From the NCBI GenBank assembly GCA_050084985.1, contig JBITNC010000001.1, positions 57,226,001 to 57,290,000 of the forward strand: DNA of 64,000 nucleotides, written 5' to 3'. This document shows, piece by piece, positions 30,728-43,062 of the stretch (the stretch's first letter is position 1; each line of letters opens with the position of its first letter). The position numbers and the translations under genes were made by a program. Below the pieces are notes generated by a model. The model had not been told where the DNA came from. It was given only the letters and a program-made list of their open reading frames with translations, and searched no databases. The DNA is from Nageia nagi. Lineage: Eukaryota; Pinophyta.

Positions 30728-33191
30728 ATGGCCAACAACATGATGAAAACAGTCACCTTGTTGCTTTTTGCCATGATGGTGTTCTGGTCAGCTGTGGAAG
30801 GGAAAACGAGGCATTATGATTTCAATGTAAGTTTAAATTACTACTATTTCACCACCTATTAGTTTCTCTTTTGACTCTATGGCTCACTGAATTCCAACAT
30901 TATGGCACTGATTTATAATGCATGCACAGTAATTACCAAGAAGACTGATTGCTTCCATTGGCTATGTCTCTGTTGCAGATAATACTGAAGAATGTTACTC
31001 GTTTATGTCATACAAAGCCCATCGTGACAGCGAATGGGATGTATCCGGGCCCAACTCTGTATGCAAGGGAGGGTGACACGGTCCTTATCAATGTCACAAA
31101 TCATGTCAAATACAACGTTACCATTCACTGGTAATAACTTCACCATCACATTTCAATTCTGGGTCTGATTGTATCCACTCTATTATGGGGTTTAAGGAGT
31201 GATCAGTTAATTTTGATTTTATGTTTGAGCAGGCATGGTATCAGGCAGTTCAGAACTGGATGGGCAGATGGGCCTGCATACATCACTCAGTGCCCCATTC
31301 AGCCCGGCCAAAATTATCTATACAACTTTACAATCACCGAGCAGAGAGGAACTCTCTTCTGGCATGCCCATATCCTGTGGCTACGTGCAACTCTCTATGG
31401 CGGCATTGTCATCCTCCCCAAGAAACATACGCCCTATCCCTTCCGCAAACCACACAAAGAAAAGACACTCATCTTAGGTAGGCTTTATCCGCATTGGGCA
31501 TTACATATAGCTCCATGATTCTCTTTAAAAAACATCTACGACGCTTGCATGCAACAGGTGAATGGTGGAACTCAGACACAGAAGCAGTCATCAACCAGGC
31601 CATGAAGACAGGAGTAGCGCCCAATACCTCAGATGCTCACACCATCAATAGCAAGCCTGGGCCTCTCTTCAATTGTTCCATCAAAGGCAACAATTCTATA
31701 CACCTATCCATACTATACTATTAGTTTAGATATCTTAGACATATATCTAAAAACTTTGAATGGTATCAATCTTCTAAAAACTTTGAAAGGTATCAATCTT
31801 CTGAATTTGTTATGTGAATGATTTCTTAAGAATTTTTGTATCTGTGTTTTCTATTCGTAAGTCTGAACCTCTCTTCAATTATTTCATAGGCAATAATTCT
31901 AAACATCTTTCTATACTATATTATTAACTTAAATATTTTAAACATATATCTAAAAAAAAAGTTGAGAGATATCAATCTTCCTGTTATGATTTTCTAAAAA
32001 TTTTTGTATCTATTTTTTTTTTATTTGCAGATACTTATGCTCTCACAGTGAAGCCTAACAAAACCTATCTTCTCCGAATAATCAACGCTGCACTCAATGA
32101 TGAGGTGTTCTTCAGCATTGCAAACCACCACATGACGGTGGTAGAAGTGGATGCACTCTACACCAAGCCATTCAAGACCAAGGCCATCGTCATTGCTCCC
32201 GGCCAGACCACCAATGTTTTACTTCACACCCAAAAGAACTCCGGCAGATATTTTATGACGCTGCGGGCATTCATGGACGCCCCAATCACTGTTGACAACA
32301 TGACTGCCGCAGCTATTCTGCAATACACCGGCACTCCCAACACCTCCAACCCAATAATGCCCCTAATCCCCAAACTCAACGATACTGCCTTCTATAACAA
32401 CTTCACCAATTCCCTCAGAAGCCTGAATTCTGTACAGTATCCAGCCAAAGTTCCGCAGAAAATAGACCGCCATCTGATGTTCACAGTGGGGCTTGCTTTG
32501 GACTCGTGCTCGACCTGCCTCAAAGGCTCACGGGCATCTGCTTCAATCAACAATGTAAGCTTCTTGATGCCCACTGTGGCTCTTCTGCAAGCCCATTACT
32601 TTAATATTAGCGGGGTTTACACCACAGATTTCCCTGATAATCCTCCAAGTCCCTTCAACTACACTGGAACTCCGCCTCAGAATTTAATGACCTCGAAAGG
32701 GACAAGACTCACCCGCCTTGCCTTCAATTCAACTGTAGAATTGGTGCTTCAAGACACAAGCATACTATCTGTAGATACTAGAGAACCATCCCATCCATCT
32801 CCATGGGTTTAATTTCTTCGTAGTTGGGAGAGGAGTGGGCAACTATAATCCTAAAAAGGACTCAGCAAACTTCAATCTAGTGGATCCACCTGAGAGGAAC
32901 ACAGTGGGGGTGCCAACAGGGGGCTGGACTGCCATCCGTTTCAGAGCAGACAATCCAGGTAATCCATGAACTTTGTATTATTTTATTTGAACTTCTGCTA
33001 CTCCTGAAGAGTATTGTGATCTTTTATGAGGAGAATGAATCTGTGTGAATTAATGAGCAGGAGTGTGGTTCATGCATTGCCATCTGGAAGTGCATACGAC
33101 GTGGGGACTGAAGATGGCTTTTGTGGTGGAGAACGGAAAGGGAACCAACCAGTCCGTGCTGCCTCCTCCTAAGGACCTTCCCAAGTGCTAA
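30728..33191 (+). CDS. Laccase (multicopper oxidase, LAC4-like), six exons, frameshifted in exon 5
   Basis: Exons 30728-30826, 30979-31130, 31233-31477, 31558-31686, 32031-32958 and 33061-33191 give 558 residues if 7 bp in exon 5 are skipped, the usual laccase length. A signal peptide (about residues 1-25) marks it as secreted to the cell wall, where laccases oxidise monolignols to radicals using O2. Copper motifs: HWHGIRQ (83-89), FWHAH (126-130), HPIHLHG (about 459-465), HCHLEVH (521-527) followed by GLKM. The extra bases 32774-32780 shift the frame just before HPIHLHG and bring a TAA at 32810-32812, so the last two motifs are lost as written. Intron 4 starts with GC, not GT. Wording such as [19 protein letters not shown] and [10 protein letters not shown] is closest to the LAC4/LAC10/LAC11 secondary-wall group (from family knowledge). 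Either a recent pseudogene, a broken allele or an assembly error. Confidence 0.95.
31652..32030 (+). repeat. Tandem duplication spanning the exon 4/intron 4 boundary of the laccase
   Basis: 31652-31774 matches 31858-31980 at a constant 206-bp offset at both ends (anchors cctctcttcaatt and tatcaatcttc). The similarity continues to the acceptor side (gtatctgtgttttctatt against gtatctatttttttttatt). So the last about 35 bases of exon 4 plus intron 4 were duplicated, leaving a relic exon end inside the present intron. A 27-bp repeat (31750-31776, 31777-31803) is nested in the first unit. Confidence 0.88.
32080..32100 (+). promoter_or_regulatory. miR397 target site in the laccase mRNA
   Basis: 32081-32100 (atcaacgctgcactcaatga) is the perfect complement of the first 20 bases of plant miR397; only the outermost base at 32080 is unpaired. 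It encodes the conserved INAALND stretch. miR397 cleavage of lignin laccase transcripts is established in angiosperms and reported widely in seed plants; regulation here is inferred. Confidence 0.85.
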
Positions 33192-33345
33192 AACTCATAA
33201 CGATTTGAAAGCACATACGTCTTGAAGATGATGGATCTGAAAGTAGGGATGATTGTCCATGTCAAAGTGGAATGATGGCTGTTTGTTGTCTAATTTTGGA
33301 AGTGATTAGATGTCCTCCGGTTATTATCATTCAAATGTTTCAATC

Positions 33346-33351
33346 AATAAA
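33346..33351 (+). terminator. Poly(A) signal of the laccase gene
   Basis: AATAAA 155 bp after the stop codon, followed by a T-run at 33354-33363. A plausible near upstream element for 3'-end formation. Confidence 0.6.
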
Positions 33352-33363
33352 CATTTTTTTTTT

Positions 33364-34887
33364 ATAAAGTTTTAAAGGAAAATAAACTAAATTATATAAG
33401 GAAGGAGGGTGGACATAAACATATCCATTGTATTTTGCTTAAACCAAAAAAAATACAAGGTACATTCAATCATACCATCAATACAAGGTACAATCAATCA
33501 TACTATCAATCGATCGGAAATAACAAAGCATCCCAACAACCACCACGTGGCACAACAACAAAATGAAACCAATGTCAGCAAAATTGTGAAATCTCTAAAA
33601 GGATCCCCACTACAACACATCGACACAAAAGCAATTAAATTTCATTCATGTAAAATTTTATTCTAATTTTTTATATATTATATGATTTCATTTAATTTTT
33701 ATATTTTTTAGATATTTATTTAAATTTTAGTATTGTTTTTCTTAATTTTGTAAAAGATGATATGTATTTTGTATTTTATATTTAACAAATCATCTTCTAT
33801 CCCATTTGATGGATTTAATTATATATAAGATATTACTTATAACTTATTTTACTCATCAAAATATTTAAATTTGAATTTGCTCATTTTAGCTAATGAATTA
33901 CAAAAATTATCTTCTTTAACTTTTTTAGATACAAAGCAATCAAATTTAAAAAGTAAAAAGATAATTCAAATGATATTGAAGATCTCATATATCTGAATAT
34001 TCTTTTAACTATTTTATATAAAATTTAATATGATACGTAAAAATACATTTATTACAAAGTGAAAATTGAAATTAGTCTTCTATCATTATTTTATTCAATA
34101 AACCAAAATCTTGACATATATATTAATCCATGTAAGTGAATCAGTCTCCAAAAATAGTATACCACAAAAATAACTTCAAAATACCTTGGAGACCTATTCT
34201 AATGCTCAGTCTAGCTTGTTCTTAACCATTCATCCTAGTTGGATAGATATATATTATTTATGTTGGAATAACATGTAATACATTAAACCATATTTTAAAA
34301 ATAACATGTAACAAACACTTGATGTATATAATGTATATCATTTTAAGCATATTTTATTCAATATTTTTTCAATTTTATTATTTACTTTATTAAAAATTTA
34401 TGCTACCTAAGACATATGACCAAGAAATTATCAATCCTTTGAATGTGATAAAGACGGTCTTAAATCATTATTTTCATTGATATCTTACTTTATAATAGTT
34501 AAATACTCATAATAATGTATATTGAACTTTCATGTTACAACCTATAATAAAATAAAGAGTTTCTTTTTTTACAAAAAGATAATACATATTGAAATAATAT
34601 AATCACTTTATAATAAAAAAAAGTGTGGGTGGATTAAACACACCCTAGAATAAGATTCAAAAAAATAATTAAAGTCTCATAATTATTAACTTAAGGCCAC
34701 ACGAATTATTGTAATAAAAGAAACACAATTAATTTATATCATATGAGGGTAGTACGTGGAAGTGGGGGATCTTCATCATCACCGACAAGCTATCCATGAT
34801 TAGTCAATATCGAGATGAGTCAAATTGTCACATCTTGCATTTCATCATGGTTGTCATTATCAAGTCATCCAATTATCGATCGTAAAG
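33364..34887. other. AT-rich intergenic DNA
   Basis: Very AT-rich, with short chance frames (33409-33666). Nothing recognised before the left LTR of Copia copy 2. Confidence 0.55.
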
Positions 34888-34895
34888 TTATTAGG

Positions 34896-35405
34896 TGTGT
34901 GTCTTAGCAAGAGAATTGAACTATAACATGAAAAACTCTAAACTCCTAAGATCACATAAAAGCTCATACTAACATCAAGATAACTTAAGAAGACAATCTC
35001 ACAATATGACACAAAATGTAAGTGGTTCCTTCAACTAGGAGTACATCCACTAACTAGATCTCAATTCATTCACAAACATAAATCTCTTACAATTCTCTTA
35101 ATTCATCTCCTAAACACTATCCTATAGCATAACTTTACTCCACAAATTGATGTGTGACCACAAAGAGGGAGCATTCTATTTATAGGCCAAAATTCCTCTT
35201 TGGATCACCCTTTTATCCAGTATACAAAAGCATGACATGCACATCTTTTACCCAAGGGGCATGCTCATGACATGGAGTGTAAGATAAGTTACATTATCAT
35301 ATTCACTTAAATACTTAAGGTATCAAATAATACCCTTAAGTATTAGTGAACTTACATAGAAGATTATTACATAACCTTTACAATAATGCGTTATACATTC
35401 CAACA
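34896..35405 (-). repeat. 3' LTR of Copia copy 2
   Basis: About 510 bp, ending ATTCCAACA on the plus strand. The left edge is placed at the TG within ttaggtgtgtgtcttag. If CTTAG is the target duplication, the LTR would instead begin at 34907. Confidence 0.85.
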
Positions 35406-36087
35406 CTCTCCCTTAATGCAATATTGGGATAGAACGAATAAGAGAGGAGAAAGTAAGAGAGTTCTCCTCCAAACAAATACAACGAAGATGAGAACTTTTT
35501 ACATATTTGTGAACTAAAAAAGATCTAGTTTAAGACTCACTACTTTGCCAAATACAATCATTAACCATAACTAGTTTCAATGTACATGAAGTAGTCATCC
35601 AACTAGAAGTCATGAAGAGTCTCCAAGAGCCTGCATACCTAAAGTAAGTAACCTACAATCTCAAAGGAATCTGTAAATCATAAATCGATCAAATAATAAG
35701 ATCAGTTAGATGCAACATATTCATATCAATAAGGATAGATGAATCACTCAAATGGCATCATAAACTGATCAATGGTGCACTATAAGTCATCATGAAGATG
35801 CAAAGTCAAAAACTCATAGTAACCTACTATATATAAATCATGTGTTGATTATCATTACAAAATAGAGCATGCACATACGAGTTCCTCACATATGGATAAC
35901 TGAATAGTGTTAAAATACATATAAGAGTTCCTCACACATGGATAACTGAACCATGTTATTTTTTCTTTAAAACTTTGTACAACAAGTTCCTCACATAGAG
36001 TGAACTTACCATGAATATGTACAATAAAATCAACACTATATAGTACAAAATCTTTCCAAAGGTGAAGTTATCATCACAAACATGAAT
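35406..36087 (-). other. Post-pol region and polypurine tract of Copia copy 2
   Basis: About 680 bp that match 17333-18129 of copy 1, including the repeated gttcctcacacatggataactgaa-type units (on the plus strand) and the tract next to the LTR. Confidence 0.8.
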
Positions 36088-37710
36088 TCAAACTTCACTC
36101 CCCTTTTAGGGTAACTTCACCAACCTTATAACATCCTTAAGCTTACAAAATTAAGCTTTCAAGATGGGCTTGGTGAACAAATCAGCAGAGTTCAAGGTGG
36201 ATGGAAAATAATCCAAGTGTATGATGCCATCAAGAACTTTCTCCCTGATAAAATGGGCATGGATTTTCATATGTTTTGTTCTCTAATGGAACACAAGATT
36301 CTTAGCCAAAAAAATAGCTAATTGATTATCTAAAGAAATAAAAGATGAACCAACTTGCTCATACCCAATTTCTTTAAGAAGATGTCTTAGACAAATGGCT
36401 TGCTAGGTTGTAATAGATATGGCACAGTATTCAACTTTTATGGTGGAAAGAGAAATGCTAGGTTGCTTCTTGGAAACCCAAGAGATAGCACTTGAATCAA
36501 TGCTAAACACATACATAAAGGTTGGTTTTTTATCATCCCTATCTCTCCCATAGTTAGAATTTGAGAATCCAAAGAGAATAAATAAGAGCAACTTAGAATA
36601 CTTGAGAGCAAGATCTTTAATTCCTACAACATACTTTAATATTTGCTTAACATCATTAAAGTGCTCAACATATGGTTTTTGTATGAATTATACCATCAAA
36701 TTCACTGTAAAGGCAATATTTAGCCTGGATATAATCAAATACAAAAGAATACCAATTAATTACTTGTAAGCTATAGCATTAGCTAACTGAGAGTTAGAGC
36801 TCAGAGAAATAATGATTTCGAAAGAGATTAGGATCGTAGCATATCTACACTCCTTCATTCCAAACTTTTGCAAGATGTTTGATATATACTTAGATTGACT
36901 AAGATAAGTACATTCCTTGTATTGATACACTTGCATTCCAAGATAGTAGTACAAAAGATCAAGATCAATCATTTCAAATATTTCCTTAAGTTTGGATATG
37001 CACTCTTAAATGATTTCATCATTGTTCCTAGTTATTATAAGATCATCCACATAAAAGAGAATCAAGACCACATCTTTTCCTTGATTGAGTACATACAGAT
37101 CAGAGTTAAAAAAACACTTGAAAAAACCAATGTCTATAAAACACCTTGAAATCTTCATATACTAGGCTGTAAGTGCTTGCTTAAGTCCATATAATGACTT
37201 CTTTAGCTTGCACATAAAGGACTCTTTGCCTTCCATAATAAACCCTTTTAGTTGATTCATAAAGATTTTCACATCTATGTCACCATTGAGAAATGCAATC
37301 TTAATGTTAAATTGAAAAACTTTCCATCTTTGACCTGCAAAAAAAGTAAGCATAATTCTCACAATAGACATCTTTACCATGGGAGCAAAGGTTTCCTCAT
37401 AATCTACACCATATTTCTAAGCAAAACTTTTGGCTAGTAACCTTTCTTTGTATTTCTAAATATCTTCAATTGAATTGAATTTAGCCTTATAGATCCACTT
37501 ATTGCCAATCACATTCTTCTCATTAGGATAAGGAACCAAATCCCAAATTTTATTTTTTATAAGTATCTCATACTCCACTTTCATAGTTTCCATCCAGCAC
37601 TCATACTTAGTAGCTTTTTTAAATGTTGAGGGCTCACGCTTGTTTTCAATCTTGATAAATAAGGATTTGTTCAAGATCATGCTCCTAGTTACCCTTTATG
37701 TTGGAGAATT
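36088..37710 (-). pseudogene. Copia copy 2 reverse transcriptase and RNase H remnant
   Basis: Minus-strand blocks: NKIWDLVPYPNEKNVIGNKWIYKAKFN (37456-37680), QFNIKIAFLNGDIDVKIFMNQ and CKLKKSLYGLKQA (37162-37380), the YVDD catalytic box intact at 37042-37053, DLLYYYLGMQVYQYKECTYLSQSKY (36760-36972), and RNase H with DRDDKKPT and SAISWVSKKQPS (36403-36591). The last TGA is at 36088-36090. Frameshifts and stops separate the blocks. Confidence 0.92.
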
Positions 37711-39110
37711 TTATTCTTGAGATGATTTTTCTAGATCAATATATAACCAACTAAGTGCAACTAAAAAGTTCTCTGGATCATCAACATCCTCATTAGAAGG
37801 AAATTTTTTAAGAAGTTCATTGAACTTTACATCCCTTGAAACAAATATAGCTTTGTAGGTTGGAGAGTAAAGCCTATAGCCTCTATGCTGACTATCATAA
37901 CCTACAAAGATGCACTTTTTAGCTCTTTTATCTAACTTTTTCCTTTTCATAAAAATAATATAAGAGAATGCTTCACAACCAAACACCCTAAGGCAAGAAA
38001 TGTTAGGTTTTATTCTTGACCATGCCTCAAAAGGAGTTTTACCTTGAATGGGTTTTGTGGGACACCTATTCAAGGTGTAAATAGTAATACTTACTACATC
38101 ATCCCATAAGAAACTAGGAAGATTACCCAACATGCATCTAGCCATTTCTATAATTATCTTATTTTTTCTTTCAACAACACTATTCTGCTAAGGAGTGTAA
38201 GGAATCATAAATTACCTCTTGATTCTATACTTAGCATAATAGTCATTGAACTCATTATTGTTATATTCTCCTCCATTATCTGATCTTAACATCTTGATTT
38301 TAATATTAATTTGATTCTCAACAAAGGCCTTAAAAATTTTAAAACTCTCAAAGGTTTGATCCTTATGCTCAAGTAGATACCCAAAGGTCATTCTACTAAA
38401 GTCATCAATAAAGGTTAAGATGTAAGTTGCTTCTCTAAGTAATTTAGTCTGAAATGGATCTATCAAATTTGAATATACAAGTTGAAGAGGTTGAGATGCT
38501 CTTATTGCTTTATCTTTTTTAAAATTTTATCTATGCATCTTACCAAGAATGCACTTCTCGCATAGACCAATCGAAGAAGAAATTGAACGCAAACCTTCCA
38601 CAAGTTCTTGGTCTTTCATGACTTGAATACTTTGGTCTTTCATAAGTTAAATACTCTAGTCTTTCATGACTTGAATACTCTTGTGGTTAAGGTGCTCTAA
38701 ACGATGGTACCAAAGATTACCTCTAAAACACATACTTGTAGCAAGACACATCTTTGATGGAACTTAATCCATAATATAGAGATCTTTTTTCACTAATCTT
38801 TTAATCAATGTGGTAAGTCCTTTCTTAATGCATTAAGATTGAGAGTTGAACTTAAAAGAGTACCTTGGATCATGGAGAGAAGGTTCATCCTTAACTTAGG
38901 AACATAGAGAACATTTTTAAGAACTTTCTTGTGAATTAACACACTTTCAATTATTTGAACTTTAAAGGTAGAGTTATCACCTATTACAATTTTATCTTTT
39001 CTATACTTGTAAAAGTTCTCAAACTTATCATTTTCAAAGCATAGGTGATTAGTGCAACTAGAGTCAACAATCTAATCGGATGAAAAAATACGAGATATGG
39101 AGTACAGCAT
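37711..39110 (-). pseudogene. Copia copy 2 protease and integrase remnant
   Basis: Integrase frames 38212-38466 (TFIDDFSRMTFGYLLEHKDQ, LRSDNGGEY) and 37711-38145 (NRCPTKPIQGKTPFEAW, LRVFGCEAFSYI, KCIFVGYDSQHRGYRLY). The first catalytic position, codon 38467-38469, is Asn in VYSNL, as in copy 1. Protease near 39070 reads IVDSSCTNH after a stop, so the D-S-G box has Ser for Gly. TAA and TAG stand at Gln positions between the integrase halves. Confidence 0.9.
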
Positions 39111-39153
39111 CATAGCAAAACTAGCTTGAATATTTTTCTTTTTTTGAATTTCT

Positions 39154-40101
39154 TTACATTTGTATTACCTTTATTCTTTTTCTCTCTTTTCTTTTTGTAG
39201 TAATTAACTTCTTTGTGACCTTGGATGCTATAATAGTTACAATTACCATCAAACTTTTTCTTAAGATATGGATTATTTGCTTTACTTTTTCCATATCTTT
39301 GTTTGAAGTGGTTATTATTATCATTATTTCTGTTGCTATTGTTGTTTTTCTTATTTTGCTATTGTTTCCATTATTCCTATTACTATTGTAGCCATTACCT
39401 CTTTTCTCAAACCTTTTGAAGGAAGAAGGATAAGATTTCTTTTGATGGTTAAACTTCTTGAAAGGAGTTTTGGTTTTTCTAAGAGCAATGTTATTATCCT
39501 TAGGAGAAGAATTTAACACCTTTTTGTTAAAGGTATCCTTATGCTTCAAAAGGATCCTAGAAAGGTTCTCAAAGGAGAAGACTTCTTCTTCATCATTAAG
39601 TCTTATTTCCATAATTGTTATAAAGTTTTCAAATTTTGAAGAAAGACTTTAAACAATGATGAAGACCATGAACTCATCATTGATTCAATTACACACATAA
39701 GCAACAAGTTGAGTACTAAGGTATTTTATTTTGCTCAAGTAGATAACCACATTTTCATCTTCCCTTTGATGAAATTGAAGCAACTTTTAGAGAATAGTAA
39801 ACTTTCTTGAAAACTTTGAACCAAGGTATATTTGCTTAAGCTTATCCCAAGCTTACTTTGTTGAGGTTGAAGAGGAAATCATTAGGAGCACATCATCTAA
39901 AATTATACAAAAGATCATTGAGGTTTCCAACTCATTCTTTATATTATAAGCCTCTAGTGCCTTCTTATCTATAGGAGGTACAAGTTTCTTATTCACTATT
40001 TGCCAAAACTTCTTTGCTTGCAATTCAGCTCTTATCTAAGATTTCCAAATACCAAAGTTGAAACTGTCAAGAATTTGTTTGGGTAAAAAAGATTCTCCTA
40101 T
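39154..40101 (-). pseudogene. Copia copy 2 gag remnant
   Basis: Minus-strand counterpart of 13378-14330. The start codon position, 40099-40101, reads ATA instead of ATG. The frame 39154-39612 carries EEVFSFENLS and the Asn/Arg-rich region. The zinc knuckle (about 39200-39235) keeps the first Cys and His but has Tyr at the other two Cys positions. Confidence 0.87.
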
Positions 40102-43062
40102 TTGCTACATAAGAATATGAAAAATAATAAGCATGTGATTTAATAAATAACATTACATGTTACATTTAATTAACTAAGACATGTTTGATTTGATTTACAA
40201 GTGCAAATATTTTACAATATAAATATACATCCCATGTACCCAAATACTTTTTTCATCATGAAGAATCGTAAATGTAGAGTGACATTGTTGAGGCTTATTT
40301 TCTTATCTAAAAATTAGGCCTTCACTTGGATGCCCACACAAGAAGAGCTCAAGTACTGTTAATCCTCAATCAATTATCCTTGGTCTATATTATACTTTCA
40401 TAAGAAGTACCTACTATTTTTCAAGGTTATAACATATATTGGATCGACCAAATTATTAATCTTAATTAGGTTTCAAGTTTCCTTCCTAGGTTATCAGGAT
40501 AATCTCTAAATGGACATGCAGACATGTGGTATCACTACACATATGCATGTCCACCTATTGGAGTTATGTCCAGACCAACAGAGAACTTAGGGGCAATTGA
40601 AAAGTATAAACTTTTTACCATTTGGATCATCAAACTTAAAGGCTTCAGTTTACTTATCCTCACCTCATGGCTCCATAAACAGGTCATGTTGCAAAATGTA
40701 CATGTGGATGTATTCATTTTAGGGGGGTTTCTCATTTCAATGTTTTTTTTTGTTTGCATAAGCAAATAAATCAAGATGCAAAACATGAAGTAAGGAGCAT
40801 AAGTAAAAACAAATATCATCCATTCAAAATTTGAAACCTAAGTGTGAAATAGGTTTTGTTTACTAACCCCTAAAGGACATCTTTACATCATTCTTTATTT
40901 TTCACAAGTCCATTCCATGCTTTGCATAAGGAAATAAATAATTAGGGAGTCATCAAATGCATCATTTCCATAACTTGAAAAATGAAGTAATAAGCATGCA
41001 TCATTCCCATTAAGTAAATTAACCATAAAGTTTTCAAGAATTAAATACTTAACAAACATAAAGATAATACTTAGCATGGTTATTTCCATAACTTTTAAAT
41101 AGGCATAGAAATTAAAAAAAAATGTATTCTAAGCATAAAGAATCTAAGAGTTTAAGTAAAAATTAAAAATATTTCTTCCTCCTTAAAAAAAAGATCCCTT
41201 TAATAAATGCTTAGTATAGTATTAAAAACATTACAAGTTTTACTTTAGTAAACAAATTTATCACTTAAGAAAACATGATCCCTATAGCATGAGAAAAATT
41301 GTATGATAGTTTACCTTAGAACTTTAACTAAAAATGCTAAGATTTATCAAAAGTTCTAAGTAATTGCTTACGTTTGTAAGCATTAAAAATAATTATGATC
41401 AAGGCATTGAAAGTCGAGGATTGAAATATAATGTTAAGTAAACAAATTTTACCTCATATTAAAAAACATTCCTCCTAATGTTAAAGCTAAAGGTTCACCT
41501 TTTTACCATAAAGAGTACCTCTTAAGCCAAAAGAAATAGGTAAATAAAGTAATTTGCAAAAAAAAGGGAGCTCTCAGTACCTTGGAGTAAAAGTCATCAT
41601 TTTTCCTTAATGCTAACATTACTTTAAGAGGAGGAGAGTCAAAGTTATTAACATAATGAGCTTGAGTATACACAATGTAGGTAATTAATAAGTGTGAGAG
41701 CATTAAGTGAATAAAAATAATAAAAAAATGGTTACTTGCAAGCATAAAAAAAATTAAATGCACCAAATTAAAAAAAGGATGGCAGGCTGTGTGAGTGGAA
41801 GTCTGCAAATTGGCAAGTGGTAGGTCCACTAAATCAATTCACCTTTCCTATCATCCTTCAAGGGAGAAGAACCTGGGAAACTGCATACAAAGTACATTCC
41901 CTCTTGGCTTGCAACTAGACCCTAACTAGGTAGAAGGGGAAGTGTGAGGCAAAGATAAAGTCTATGAGGGCCTTATTTCCTATAAATGTTTGACCAGATA
42001 TTTGAAAACCTATCCAAGGTATTAAGAAATCCAATCCAAATGCAATTATCACATCATAATTAGAGAATGAGGTTGTAGTTCAGTGTTCATTGGTGAAATC
42101 TCAATCACCTAGTGTTTTAAAGCCCTTGCCTGAGGATTGGACAAAGCTTTTAGCTTCTTCAAATCTTGGAAGTAGCAACAATGTTGGAAGCTTTGATGCT
42201 AAATTGACTACATTAAGGATATGGAGGGCAAAATGGTGAGAGATCCATCATGATCACCTGACACCTTGTATTTCCAAACACAGCACCAACCATGTGAGGG
42301 AAGGGAGGCACGCATCTGTGTGAGCACTTGAAAGACATGTATGCTAAGATGGGAACAAAAACAAGGGTGGAGGTATCCTTAGATGATGCTGGTGGAGGAG
42401 GTTAAGCATTAAAGAGGGAGGCCGCCACTAGAGGAGAAGGTCACCACTACCACCTCATGGAGGCTTAAAAAAAATTCAAAATGAAATTGAACACAAAAAA
42501 AATACTATATGGATGCAAAAAATATTTTAATCTTCCCATATATTTTTTTGTAATAAAACATGAGTATAGTAGAAAAGTTATTAAATTTACAATATGTTTT
42601 GTGTTCTATAAGTCTCCCCTTTTTTTTTTTGAAAAATAATATGTAGTAAAGTGTAGTTACTTTCAATTTTTTTTTAGTTAGTATCAAAATATTTGGAATA
42701 AATATTTGTAAAATACAACTATTTTGATAAGGGAACTAAGGTAGGCAAAAATATTATATATAAAATTTTCAACAAAAAATTACATATAATTTTTGAAGGA
42801 AAAAAAATGTAGTATATTTTTACTTAAATACATAATAAAACCTTAAAAAAAAATTAAGGATATGCAAAAATTATAGCAGTAGGTAATCTTAAACAATTGC
42901 AACTAACAATAAGACATGTTAGTATACAAAAACAAATTACAACAAAATAGATTATCATTTTAAGCAAATTTTGTCATAAATAAGGACTATCACAACACAA
43001 ATTATATTAGTAACATAATGCAATAATCCATAAGATAACCAAAAATGAGGTAAATTATTAGG
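40102..43062 (-). other. Long leader of Copia copy 2
   Basis: About 2.96 kb between LTR and gag. Matches the copy 1 leader near gag (40430-40640 against 12820-13030) and near the LTR (tgtatactaacat...gttagttgcaa at about 42885-42930 against about 10577-10605). The middle, about 41820-42470, is GC-richer and does not obviously match the corresponding block of copy 1. About 150 bp next to the LTR, including the primer site, appear deleted. Confidence 0.75.

Noticed and set aside
31221-31481. Two extra plus-strand frames over laccase exon 3 (31221-31481, 31235-31477)
   Set aside because: Other frames of the same exon; the laccase frame ([14 protein letters not shown]) is the real one.
32392-32574. 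60-codon minus-strand frame
   Set aside because: Antisense shadow of laccase exon 5.
32770-32784. A mini-intron (gt...ag) to explain the laccase frameshift
   Set aside because: The gt-ag span would be about 11 bases, far below any spliceable plant intron.
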